A DNA stretch of 20,567 bases, from the NCBI GenBank assembly GCA_022777455.1, contig JALFGI010000205.1, positions 1 through 20,567 on the forward strand, in the 5' to 3' direction. This DNA comes from Clostridiales bacterium. GTDB lineage: Bacteria; Bacillota_A; Clostridia; Oscillospirales; Oscillospiraceae. Within the stretch, counting starts at the first letter, position 1. Every line of letters starts with the position of its first letter. A program made the position numbers and the translations under genes. The notes beneath the pieces are model-generated. The model was not told where the DNA came from, did not search any database, and saw nothing but the letters and a program-made list of their open reading frames with translations. Shown one piece after another: positions 14,374 through 20,567 of this stretch.

Positions 14374-14718
14374 TTACTCCTCAAGTTCCAGGGCAGCCTT
14401 GATAATACGGTCAGCCAGGACGGAAACGGTTTCGTCGGGATAGGATGCAAGCTGCTGCGCATCGGCGAGAATGTGACTGACAGCTTTTCGTGCTGCCATC
14501 GCTCTGCGGACACAGCCGGTTTTTTCCTCCATATTTCGCAGAAGCGCTTCCGCTCGGCTCAGATTGTCGTACACACCCTGACGGCTGACGCCCAACTCCT
14601 GGGCAATCTCGCCAAGGGAAAGATCCTGATTGTAGCGCAGATCCAGACATGACCGCTGGCGGTCTGTCAGCAAATCGCCATAGTAATCAAAAAGCAGCGT
14701 CATCTCCAGCGCTTCCAT
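14374..14718 (-). CDS. ylxM: YlxM-family helix-turn-helix protein, SRP operon
   Basis: A 114-residue YlxM/p13-like protein, the usual gene immediately before ffh in Firmicutes and mollicutes. The predicted sigma-70-region-4-like HTH is clear: [42 protein letters not shown] (about residues 16-57). The C-terminal half is helical. The family has been proposed to be part of or regulate the SRP pathway, and binding to DNA or RNA has been discussed. AGGAGG lies five bases before ATG 14718. The gene is driven by a strong promoter bracketed by two near-identical palindromes, which makes autoregulation plausible. Confidence 0.94.
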   Translation of the reverse strand: MEALEMTLLFDYYGDLLTDRQRSCLDLRYNQDLSLGEIAQELGVSRQGVYDNLSRAEALLRNMEEKTGCVRRAMAARKAVSHILADAQQLASYPDETVSVLADRIIKAALELEE

Positions 14719-14732
14719 GGGTGCCTCCTGCG

Positions 14733-14754
14733 TGTCAAGTATTTCTGCTTGACA
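14733..14754. repeat. Palindromic 22-bp site, copy A (between -10 box and ylxM)
   Basis: TGTCAAG (14733-14739) and CTTGACA (14748-14754) form a perfect 7-bp inverted repeat around the 8-base core TATTTCTG. It lies between the -10 box (14764-14769) and the ylxM ribosome binding site. It is 20/22 identical to copy B. Confidence 0.85.
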
Positions 14755-14763
14755 TCCTGGGGT

Positions 14764-14792
14764 ATTCTACACCATAAAGCAGCGTTTGTCAA
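14764..14792 (-). promoter_or_regulatory. Strong promoter of the ylxM-ffh-rpsP-khpA operon
   Basis: On the minus strand the consensus TTGACA (14792-14787) is 17 bases from TAGAAT (14769-14764). The -35 box is the end of palindrome copy B, so a protein bound there would compete with RNA polymerase. Confidence 0.85.
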
Positions 14793-14808
14793 GTATTTTT
14801 CCTTGACA
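14787..14808. repeat. Palindromic 22-bp site, copy B (overlapping the -35 box)
   Basis: TGTCAAG (14787-14793) and CTTGACA (14802-14808) form the same 7-bp inverted repeat around the core TATTTTTC. It differs from copy A at two core positions only. Its start is 54 bases from that of copy A, about five helical turns. It begins just after the stop codon of the GNAT gene. Confidence 0.85.
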
Positions 14809-14812
14809 ATCA

Positions 14813-15499
14813 TTATTTTACCCGATACCACCTGGAGAGCTCCTGGGTTTTCAGAAACCCAAGCCGCTCATAGAGCCGGACCGCTTTTTCGTTTGCAGAT
14901 GCGACTTCCAGTGTGATCTGCTGCTGGGGAATCAGTGACTGCATTGCCTTGCACACCAATTCCCCTGCCCCCGGTTTCAGGGCTGCAAGGGCAGATAATT
15001 TATCCTCTTCCAGCCAGCCGATTCCAAGAGGGACGCCGGATTCGTGAATAAAATAGGCACCGCCGGATTCAAGAATCCTTGCCTCGTCCCTCGCTTCCAA
15101 GGTGGAAGCATTGTGTACACTGCTCATCTTTTGATTGTACAATTCCCTCCATCTGGAAACTGTTTGCTCCGTCACCGGAAACATGGATGGGATTTCTTCC
15201 TCGCCGATAAAAAGCGTACCGCGCATCTGCCAGATAACGGTGTGCAGGGGATACTTTTCAAGCATCTCGTGACCGGTGGCATAGATTTTTTCCGCGCCGC
15301 AGGCCGTGCAGAAACTGACGCATTCCTGCAAAAGCTGTTCCGGATCCAGGGTGCTTTGAATATGAATATAGGCCTCCTGCCGATAGGGAATTTCTTTCAG
15401 GATGAGGCTGGCAACACCATAGCTGGTGGAAAACACAGGGAAATCTTTCATAATATCTCGACACTCCTGTCTTGGTAGTACAAAAAGATTATTAGACAT
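14813..15499 (-). CDS. GNAT family N-acetyltransferase
   Basis: A 228-residue protein with a GNAT acetyltransferase fold in its C-terminal half: AYFIHESGVPLGIGWLEEDKL then LAALKPGAGELVCKAMQSL and, near the end, VASANEKAVRLYERLGFLK, which is the acetyl-CoA-side N-x-x-A-x-x-L-Y-x-x-x-G-F motif. The N-terminal half is a poorly conserved second domain with LQECVSFCTACGAEKIYATGH. Substrate unknown. The first ATG at 15499 lacks a good ribosome binding site but is six bases after the MATE stop, fitting re-initiation; ATG 15451, preceded at 12 bases by AGGAG, is an alternative. No terminator is visible between it and the ylxM promoter. Confidence 0.8.
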   Translation of the reverse strand: MSNNLFVLPRQECRDIMKDFPVFSTSYGVASLILKEIPYRQEAYIHIQSTLDPEQLLQECVSFCTACGAEKIYATGHEMLEKYPLHTVIWQMRGTLFIGEEEIPSMFPVTEQTVSRWRELYNQKMSSVHNASTLEARDEARILESGGAYFIHESGVPLGIGWLEEDKLSALAALKPGAGELVCKAMQSLIPQQQITLEVASANEKAVRLYERLGFLKTQELSRWYRVK

Positions 15500-15505
15500 T
15501 TTCTA

Positions 15506-16873
15506 TTAAAAAGATACCTGCAGTTCGGATTCAGACAGGATTTTTTGTTTCCTCCGTGTGATGATAAAGAATACACTGCACAGGATTATCTGCACGAGGG
15601 AGGAAGCTGGGGTTGCCAGACCAATACGAAACAGATTTGCCCCCGCCTGACGGCAGACAATCCAGCTGACCGGAAGGCGAACGCCGAAAGAGCCGATGAT
15701 ACCCTGAAGCATGACGAAGATGGTATTGCCTGCGCCGTTAAAGTAACCGATAAAGCAAAACAGGAACGAGGTGAGCAGGCAGTCGATGGCGTATGCCTTC
15801 AGATACTCTGCTGCTGCAGAAATCACGGCAGCGTCTTTGGCAAAGAGCCCCGCCAACAAATCTCCACGGAAGAAAGACAGGTATCCCATTACCGCACCAA
15901 CAACCAAGGATGAAGCAATGCCGCAAAGCAGCGCCTTCTGAGCCCGTTGGGGTTTTCCTGCTCCCATATTCTGGGCCACGAAAGCAGACATGGCCTGCAT
16001 GTAAGCCGAAGGGACCAGCATCACAAAGCCGCACAGCTTTTCCGCTACTCCCACGCCGGCAGAGGCAATCAGACCAAGGCTATTCACAATCGCAGTAATG
16101 GCAAGAAAAGAAATACTCACAAGCAGGTCTTGCAAAGCAATCGGAATGCCCAAAATCAGAATTTGACGAATCAGCTTTCCACTGGGACGAATGGCTCGGG
16201 CTTTTAAGGAAAAAGGCATTTCCCGGCGGCGAATGAGGAGCAGTGAAAGTGCAACGCTGACCGCTTGGGCAAATACTGTCGCAATAGCGGCGCCTGCGGT
16301 GCCCATATGGAACAGAGCGACGAATACCAAATCGCCGATGATATTCAGAACGCAGGCGATGGCTACCGTGACCAGCGGCATCACAGAGTCGCCGATGCCT
16401 CGAAAAATGCTGCCCACCAGATTGTAAGCCACAATAAAAATGGCTCCGGCGGAACAGATAGTAATATAAGAGATTGTTTTATCCAGTGCTTCCACAGGAG
16501 CCTGCATCAGCTTCGCCATGGAAGGAGCCGCAAAAACCATCAGCACAGACAGAACAACGGCCAGAACGCCAAACAGCCAGATGCCGCTGCCGACGATGTT
16601 TCCTGCGTCCTCGCGAAGCCCCTCACCGATTTTGCGGCCCACAAGCACAGTCAGTCCCATGGCAAGTCCGGTGATCACCACTGTGACGGTATGCATCACC
16701 ATGGAGCCGGTGGAGACTGCTGAAACATCCGCCGAGGTACCGAACTGCCCTACTACCATCAGATCTATCGCGCCGTACATGGTTTGTAAAAGCAACGCCA
16801 GCAATACCGGCCCAACAAAACGAATCAGGGGCGCAAAAATCTTCCCTTCCGTAAAATTCTGTGTCTGCCTCAT
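15506..16873 (-). CDS. MATE family efflux transporter (MepA-like)
   Basis: A 455-residue MATE (multidrug and toxic compound extrusion) transporter with about twelve membrane segments. Family features include the N-terminal LIRFVGPVLLALLLQTMYGAIDLMVVGQF, GLTVLVGRKIGEG in the second repeat start, and the matching AYMQAMSAFVAQNMGAGKP in the second half. MATE pumps exchange Na+ or H+ for cationic compounds. Start 16873 is preferred because GGAGG lies four bases before it; an in-frame ATG at 16888 would include the ribosome binding site. The gene has a short leader with two hairpins and a strong terminator, and a downstream GNAT gene six bases after the stop. The leader suggests a ligand-controlled pump, possibly for guanidinium-type cations. 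Confidence 0.9.
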   Translation of the reverse strand: MRQTQNFTEGKIFAPLIRFVGPVLLALLLQTMYGAIDLMVVGQFGTSADVSAVSTGSMVMHTVTVVITGLAMGLTVLVGRKIGEGLREDAGNIVGSGIWLFGVLAVVLSVLMVFAAPSMAKLMQAPVEALDKTISYITICSAGAIFIVAYNLVGSIFRGIGDSVMPLVTVAIACVLNIIGDLVFVALFHMGTAGAAIATVFAQAVSVALSLLLIRRREMPFSLKARAIRPSGKLIRQILILGIPIALQDLLVSISFLAITAIVNSLGLIASAGVGVAEKLCGFVMLVPSAYMQAMSAFVAQNMGAGKPQRAQKALLCGIASSLVVGAVMGYLSFFRGDLLAGLFAKDAAVISAAAEYLKAYAIDCLLTSFLFCFIGYFNGAGNTIFVMLQGIIGSFGVRLPVSWIVCRQAGANLFRIGLATPASSLVQIILCSVFFIITRRKQKILSESELQVSF

Positions 16874-16887
16874 AAGTCCTCCAAACA

Positions 16888-16929
16888 TAAAAAACCGGAT
16901 AAGAACCGGGCGCTCCCAGCATCTTATCC
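16888..16929 (-). terminator. Regulated terminator (attenuator) before the MATE gene
   Basis: On the minus strand GGATAAGA (16929-16922) pairs with TCTTATCC (16904-16897), with an inner helix CTGGG/CCCGG around AGCG, then GGTTTTTT. It lies just before the coding start with no gene upstream, so it must be conditional. The U-run is strong. Confidence 0.88.
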
Positions 16930-16930
16930 A

Positions 16931-16970
16931 GCTTTGTAATGGCGATACAAGCCCTCCGATGAACGGCTTT
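16931..16970 (-). ncRNA. Candidate guanidine-IV (mepA motif) riboswitch aptamer
   Basis: Between the promoter and the terminator the leader forms two adjacent small hairpins on the minus strand: AAGCC/GGCTT around a loop containing CATCGG (16969-16949), and TTGTA/TACAA around TCGCCAT (16950-16934); the arms share two bases, so pairings shift slightly between alternatives. CATC in the first loop (16961-16958) is complementary to GATG at the inner end of the terminator's 5' arm (16923-16920), so a loop-terminator pairing could prevent the terminator from forming. Small two-hairpin leaders before MepA-type MATE genes of Clostridia are known as the guanidine-IV riboswitch. I cannot check the consensus nucleotides, so the class is a proposal. 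Confidence 0.5.
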
Positions 16971-16998
16971 ATTGTAGCATAATCAGAGAGAATGTCAA
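16971..16998 (-). promoter_or_regulatory. Promoter of the MATE-GNAT transcript
   Basis: On the minus strand TTGACA (16998-16993) and TACAAT (16976-16971) are 16 bases apart and the -10 box is preceded by TGC. The predicted start of transcription is close to 16964-16967, at the 5' edge of the first leader hairpin, so the leader is only about 80-90 bases long. Confidence 0.75.
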
Positions 16999-17166
16999 TA
17001 TATCAATTCATTTTAGGAGCGGCGCCCGGTATTTCTCATGACCGAAAGACTGAACTTTTGAAAATATATTTGTGCATATTACATATAAGAAATTAGTTTT
17101 ATAATATTGAAAACATTTCTTTCTTACAATTCTTATTCAAAAACGGAAATATTTCCTATTTTATGC

Positions 17167-17194
17167 TTGATTTCTGAATTATGATATGTATAAT
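17167..17194 (+). promoter_or_regulatory. Promoter of the 77-residue orphan gene
   Basis: TTGATT (17167-17172) and a perfect TATAAT (17189-17194) are 16 bases apart, 42 bases before the gene start. The surrounding 17030-17190 stretch is markedly AT-rich and holds no gene on either strand. Confidence 0.65.
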
Positions 17195-17236
17195 ATCAAT
17201 CGATTTAATTGCACAGGCAGAAAGGAGGTTTGTTCC

Positions 17237-17470
17237 ATGAAGAAGATCATCTGCAAGATTGAGTTCGACACCGAGACTGCAACGCTGGTCAAGGCGTATT
17301 CTTTTGGTAAGCTGGGCGATCCTGCCGGTTATGAGGAGGATCTTTATCAGGCCCCCAACGGCATGTATTTCCTGCATGTTGGCGGCGGTGAAGCATCTCC
17401 CTACCCCACCGAGGATATTGTCCGCTTGGCAAAGACCAAGCTGAAGGCTTGGATGGAAGCACATCAGTAA
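17237..17470 (+). CDS. Small conserved hypothetical protein (77 aa)
   Basis: A 77-residue protein reading MKKIICKIEFDTETATLVKA, then GDPAGYEEDLYQAPNGMYF, HVGGGEASPYPTEDI and a lysine-rich C-terminal helix. I recognise the pattern (D-T-E-T-A...V, then EDLYQ...G.YFL....GG...PYP) from short hypothetical proteins common in Clostridia and on their mobile elements, but no function is known. It has no signal peptide or membrane segment. The start at 17237 follows an excellent AAAGGAGG eight bases upstream; a longer frame from 17186 would include the promoter region. It has its own consensus promoter and a perfect terminator, so it is monocistronic and probably well expressed. Confidence 0.85.
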   Translation: MKKIICKIEFDTETATLVKAYSFGKLGDPAGYEEDLYQAPNGMYFLHVGGGEASPYPTEDIVRLAKTKLKAWMEAHQ

Positions 17471-17488
17471 TTCCATAACGATAAAATC

Positions 17489-17523
17489 TGTCCACCCCGT
17501 TTTGCTGGGTGGACATTTTTTAT
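17489..17523 (+). terminator. Perfect terminator after the 77-residue gene
   Basis: TGTCCACCC (17489-17497) pairs perfectly with GGGTGGACA (17507-17515) around CGTTTTGCT, followed by TTTTTTTTATA. Confidence 0.93.
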
Positions 17524-17561
17524 ATCCTGTGTTATGCTCAACGAAAGAAAGGTGGTGCCCT

Positions 17562-18242
17562 ATGGAAAAAATATCGATCAACGTCATTGCCCGGATGCAC
17601 AGCGATTTTGCCACAAAATTCGGCATTCCCCGGCAGAGCGGCCTGGTGGAGGAGCTTCGCTCCACCATTGTTTTTGAGCCGGAATATCGGAACAATGATG
17701 CACTTCGGGGAATTGAGGATTTTTCCCATCTTTGGATCATCTGGCAGTTTTCCGAAGCGGTACGGCAGGGCTGGTCACCAACCGTTCGTCCTCCACGCCT
17801 GGGTGGAAATACCAGAATGGGGGTATTTGCAACCCGCTCCCCTTTTCGTCCCAATAACCTGGGGCTGTCCTGTGTCCGACTGCTGGATGTGGAGCACACC
17901 GAGAAATACGGCACGGTACTCCATGTTGGCGGAGCGGATCTGATGGACGGAACACCGATTTTCGATATCAAACCCTATATCCCCTACAGTGACTGTAAGC
18001 CGGATGCCTCCGGTGGTTTTACTGATCAGGCGGCTGACTTTCTTCTGACTGTGGACTTTCCGGAAGAACTGCTGGGGAAGCTACCGGAGCAAAAACGAGA
18101 AGCTGCCATCGGTGTTCTTTCCCATGATCCCAGGCCCTCCTATCAGAAAAATGAGGAACGGGTTTATGGGTTGACCTTTGCAGGCTTTAACATCCGGTTC
18201 ATGGTTCGGGACAAGCTTCTGACGGTTCTGGCAGTGGAGTGA
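17562..18242 (+). CDS. trmO: tRNA (N6-threonylcarbamoyladenosine(37)-N6)-methyltransferase TrmO (TsaA)
   Basis: A 226-residue TrmO (TsaA/YaeB) enzyme, which uses SAM to methylate t6A37 of tRNAs to m6t6A. Visible motifs are IARMHSDFATKFGIPRQSGLV at the N-terminus, GIEDFSHLWIIWQF (about 51-64), RMGVFATRSPFRPNNLGLSCVRLL (about 86-109), the family signature, and DIKPYIPYSDC. The C-terminal YQKNEERVYGLTFAGFNIRF matches the smaller second domain. Start 17562 follows AAAGGTGG; an upstream in-frame ATG at 17502 lies in the preceding terminator and is rejected. The 3' end overlaps the convergent M23 gene by 44 bases. Confidence 0.93.
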   Translation: MEKISINVIARMHSDFATKFGIPRQSGLVEELRSTIVFEPEYRNNDALRGIEDFSHLWIIWQFSEAVRQGWSPTVRPPRLGGNTRMGVFATRSPFRPNNLGLSCVRLLDVEHTEKYGTVLHVGGADLMDGTPIFDIKPYIPYSDCKPDASGGFTDQAADFLLTVDFPEELLGKLPEQKREAAIGVLSHDPRPSYQKNEERVYGLTFAGFNIRFMVRDKLLTVLAVE

Positions 18243-19167
18243 CATCCAGGTCCCGGTAGGGATATGCCCGCTCCCACCCGGTCTTTGCTTTTCGGATGCT
18301 GCTGCGGTGCTGAGAAAGCAGCTGATTGATTTGATATACGTCAATCCAGATTTCGCTGTTGCACTCCTTCTGGCTTTCGTCAAAGATCAACTGCATTCCG
18401 AAATGAAGATGGTTTACTTCAATGTTATTCGTATTTTCTTTATCTGAATATCCTGTTCTCCCTAGAAAACCGATCAGGTCCCCGGCGTTCACGGACTGAC
18501 CGACTGTAAGCCCCGGAGCGTAAGGTTCATCTTTTTTCAAGTGGGCGTAGTAATAGTAGCGCTTCCGGTCGTGGCTGCGGATGCCAACCCGCCATCCGCC
18601 GTACCGGTTCCACCCCAACGCTTCCACGACACCCCCTTCCACGGCAACGATGGGAGTTCCTTCACTGCCCATCATATCATTCCCCAGGTGTTTTCGTTTG
18701 AAACCGTAGGACCGGCTGGCACCGAAATCGTCGTAATGGGTGTAGTAATACCCTTCTGCAATGGGCGAAAAGACCTTCAGACCATATCTGGAAATCCACT
18801 GCCCATCCTTTTCGATGGCATAACTACCAAGGAATCCCCCCAGCACAGCGGAATACGCCTCCTGATAATAGCGAAAATACTGATTCTCTTCTCCCAAAAG
18901 TTCCTGTGCAGATTTATCCCCCTTCAAATCCGCAGCAGCCTTTCGGACGGAATCCAGTCCGCACTTTCCGCCTGTCCGGCAAGAGGCAACAGCGAGAATA
19001 TCAATCCAGTTCAGATGCTTTTCCTGGTCAAAGGTTTGGATATCCACATTCATCGCGTATTTCATGGATTCATAAGGAACGTCGAAGTCCACCCATTTGA
19101 TTGGATCTGCCGATACCGGAAGGAGGAACGCCCCGCAGATTGTGATCAATAACAGCAAACGCTTCAT
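18199..19167 (-). CDS. Secreted M23-family (LytM/peptidase) metallopeptidase
   Basis: A 322-residue exported protein with a clear signal peptide (MKRLLLLITICGAFLLPVSA, likely cut before DPIKW). The C-terminal LytM/M23 domain has the zinc ligands His 160 and Asp 164 in HLGND and His 245 in NHLHFG, with His 209 (YAHL) and His 243 as catalytic histidines. M23 enzymes cut peptidoglycan cross-bridges or stems. The N-terminal region (about 21-140) is unrelated helical sequence with a Cys pair in ASCRTGGKCG and seems to be a lineage-specific domain. Start 19167 fits the signal peptide and follows GAGGTGAGGGG; the open frame upstream runs into dus and is shadow. The start codon lies inside an 11-bp inverted repeat. 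Confidence 0.93.
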   Translation of the reverse strand: MKRLLLLITICGAFLLPVSADPIKWVDFDVPYESMKYAMNVDIQTFDQEKHLNWIDILAVASCRTGGKCGLDSVRKAAADLKGDKSAQELLGEENQYFRYYQEAYSAVLGGFLGSYAIEKDGQWISRYGLKVFSPIAEGYYYTHYDDFGASRSYGFKRKHLGNDMMGSEGTPIVAVEGGVVEALGWNRYGGWRVGIRSHDRKRYYYYAHLKKDEPYAPGLTVGQSVNAGDLIGFLGRTGYSDKENTNNIEVNHLHFGMQLIFDESQKECNSEIWIDVYQINQLLSQHRSSIRKAKTGWERAYPYRDLDVTPLPEPSEACPEP

Positions 19168-19201
19168 CCCCTCACCTCTTCGGTTAGGATATGAAGCGTT
19201 T
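19157..19201 (-). promoter_or_regulatory. Inverted repeat sequestering the M23 start codon
   Basis: On the minus strand AAACGCTTCAT (19201-19191) and ATGAAGCGTTT (19167-19157) are perfect complements over 11 bases, and the second arm begins with the ATG start codon. The 23-base loop holds the ribosome binding site. In the mRNA this would bury the start codon, a possible translational switch. Confidence 0.6.
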
Positions 19202-19220
19202 TCCGTTTTATTCGACTTTT

Positions 19221-20186
19221 TTATTCCAAATCCCGGACAATGTCCTTTGCAATCCGGTAAATATCTTCCATGGTATTCAGGGAAGAAATCTGATTTTTGT
19301 AATAACTGCTGTGGGAAACACCCCGTAAGTACCACGCAAAGTGCTTTCTGGCCTCCAGACAGGCAATGTGCTCGCCGTGGTCCTGTTCTGAAAGCTGGAA
19401 TTGCTCCACAGCAACAGCGATGCGGTCTTTCAGGGGTGGTCTTGGCGTAACCGGATTTCCGGAAAGCGCCTGGGATACCTCCTGGAAAATCCAGGGATCG
19501 CCAAAACAGCTGCGGCCAATCATCATCCCGTCGGCACCCGTCCACTTCTGGCATCGGAGGGCTGCTTCTGCGCCGGTGATATCTCCGTTTGCAATGACCG
19601 GAATGGAAAGCCGCTCCTTTACCTTGCGGATGGTATCCCAGTCAGCGACACCGGTATAGAGCATACTCCGGGTACGTCCGTGAACGGTGACCATCGATGC
19701 ACCGTTATCCTCCATCCGCTTGGTAAAATCCAGGACGTTCATGCTGCCCTTGTCCCAACCCAGGCGGCATTTCACTGTGACGGGAACTTCCACTGCTTTG
19801 GAAACTGCCGCAACGATCTGCCCTGCCAGCTCCGGGGTACGCATCAGCCCGCACCCATCTCCGGAGTTTGCAATTTTGGGCATGGGGCAGCCCATGTTGA
19901 TGTCGATAAAATCGCAGCCGGAGATTTCCAGCGCCAACCTGGCACCCTCTGCCATGGTCTGAGGATCGTTGCCAAAAATCTGGGCACCGCAGATGCTGCC
20001 CTCGTTTTTCCGAAGAAGCTTTGCGCTTTTTTTGTCCCTGTACACCAGTGCTCTGGAGGATACCATTTCCGTCACCGTAACACCCGCGCCCAGTTTTGCG
20101 CAGACGGTACGAAAAGCCCAGTCCGTTACCCCTGCCATGGGAGCAAGGAAGAGCGGGTTCTCTATCTGAATTGTTCCAATTTGCAT
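19221..20186 (-). CDS. dus: tRNA-dihydrouridine synthase (DusB type)
   Basis: A 321-residue FMN-dependent TIM-barrel enzyme that reduces uridine in the tRNA D-loop. It begins with LFLAPMAGVTDWAFR, has the catalytic Cys 100 in FIDINMGCPMPKI, the FMN-contacting KCRLGWDKGSMN (about 139-150), VTVHGRTRSMLYTG (about 170-183) and IPVIANGDI, and ADGMMIGRSCFGDPWIF. Length and motifs fit the DusB group usual in Firmicutes. The ATG at 20186 matches the family N-terminus. The stop is 53 bases before the M23 start, with no terminator seen, so the two may be one transcript. Confidence 0.93.
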   Translation of the reverse strand: MQIGTIQIENPLFLAPMAGVTDWAFRTVCAKLGAGVTVTEMVSSRALVYRDKKSAKLLRKNEGSICGAQIFGNDPQTMAEGARLALEISGCDFIDINMGCPMPKIANSGDGCGLMRTPELAGQIVAAVSKAVEVPVTVKCRLGWDKGSMNVLDFTKRMEDNGASMVTVHGRTRSMLYTGVADWDTIRKVKERLSIPVIANGDITGAEAALRCQKWTGADGMMIGRSCFGDPWIFQEVSQALSGNPVTPRPPLKDRIAVAVEQFQLSEQDHGEHIACLEARKHFAWYLRGVSHSSYYKNQISSLNTMEDIYRIAKDIVRDLE

Positions 20187-20208
20187 GGTTTTCTCTCTTT
20201 CAATTTCA

Positions 20209-20469
20209 TTATAGCAGGCAGGTTCCCAGCCAAATCAGTCCGGTAGCCAAAGCGCCGATTGCAGCCCAGAAGGCACCGTAGTAATATAGTTTTCGCTTTC
20301 TGGGGAGCTGTTCCCCCAGGCGGATCGCCTGCTCCGCTTCTTTCATCAGCGCCTCGTCTGTAACACCGTTCTGCGCGGCATCCTCTTTCAAAATGAAGAT
20401 TGCCTGTTCAAAAAGCTTGGGGTCCGGGGAATGGACCACAATCACCTGCCGGGAAATCCCTTTAACCAT
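20209..20469 (-). CDS. Small C-terminally membrane-anchored hypothetical protein (86 aa)
   Basis: An 86-residue protein with a soluble N-terminal part (about 1-60: VKGISRQVIVVHSPDPKLFEQAIFILKED, then a helical, charged region) and one C-terminal hydrophobic segment (about 63-84: YYYGAFWAAIGALATGLIWLGTCLL) preceded by KRK, so it is probably tail-anchored with the N-terminus inside. I recall similar VIVV.SPDPKLFEQAIFI proteins in Oscillospiraceae genomes, without a function. The ATG at 20469 has AGGAGG eight bases upstream. It lies 22 bases before dus, which suggests co-transcription. Confidence 0.8.
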   Translation of the reverse strand: MVKGISRQVIVVHSPDPKLFEQAIFILKEDAAQNGVTDEALMKEAEQAIRLGEQLPRKRKLYYYGAFWAAIGALATGLIWLGTCLL

Positions 20470-20567
20470 ATTTCTGGCCTCCTTTTCTAAGGCATCACCA
20501 CATAAGGGGGCAAGGAGATTCGGCGAGAGAATTGGGCCCGAGCGAAGGTATGGAAAATGCGGGAATA

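Noticed and set aside
14787..14808. Palindrome copy B as terminator of the GNAT gene
   Set aside because: Only seven pairs and no U-run after it; its near-identical twin at 14733 makes a protein-binding site more likely.
20487..20567. Possible end of an upstream minus-strand gene (26 codons, stop at 20489-20487)
   Set aside because: Open to the window edge and placed correctly before the next gene, but too short to recognise; another frame is also open here, so no call is made.

Overview
This window looks like a chromosomal segment from a gut-type anaerobic Firmicute of class Clostridia, probably Oscillospiraceae or a relative. This rests on the gene order ylxM-ffh-rpsP-khpA-rimM-trmD, strong GGAGG-type ribosome binding sites, a TSCPD small protein, an AgcS symporter, a ThrE-type exporter and a MATE pump with an attenuated leader. 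Base composition is close to balanced in the core genes. Two stretches (about 7.5-8.0 kb and 9.35-10.35 kb) are more AT-rich and look like accessory additions. I saw no rRNA, tRNA, CRISPR array, transposase or prophage gene.

Layout. 1-575 (+): the end of a YbaK-type deacylase and a TSCPD protein, closed by a perfect hairpin. 615-3196 (-): an AgcS amino-acid/sodium symporter coupled to a PLP aminotransferase. 3308-6064 (-): a run starting at a good promoter that first reads a wrecked copper-ATPase gene (copA remnant), then a CopZ-like metallochaperone, an alpha/beta hydrolase, a 42-residue protein, truA and an ArsC/Spx-like protein, ending at a terminator near 3261. 6074-7470 (+), divergent from that run: an HxlR regulator and a DegV lipid-binding protein. 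7518-10398 (+): a P-loop kinase-like protein, a one-piece ThrE exporter and a membrane-anchored XRE regulator. 10442-14792 (-): the signal-recognition/ribosome-maturation operon ylxM-ffh-rpsP-khpA, a terminator plus new promoter, then rimM-trmD and a sirtuin. 14813-16998 (-): MATE pump and GNAT acetyltransferase behind a short riboswitch-like leader. 17167-18242 (+): a 77-residue orphan protein and trmO. 18199-20469 (-): a small C-terminally anchored protein, a tRNA-dihydrouridine synthase and a secreted M23-type peptidase.

A theme is translation: tRNA modification (truA, trmD, trmO, dus), tRNA proofreading (ybaK), ribosome assembly (rimM, khpA, rpsP) and co-translational targeting (ffh, ylxM). 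The most interesting signals are regulatory: (1) a pair of near-identical palindromic sites, 54 bp apart, bracketing the ylxM-ffh promoter; (2) a compact two-hairpin leader plus terminator before the MATE gene, resembling in position and layout the guanidine-IV (mepA) riboswitch; (3) a decayed copA whose promoter seems intact and may drive unrelated downstream genes; (4) an 11-bp perfect inverted repeat that could bury the start codon of the M23 gene; and (5) a small conserved-looking protein hidden across the truA start.
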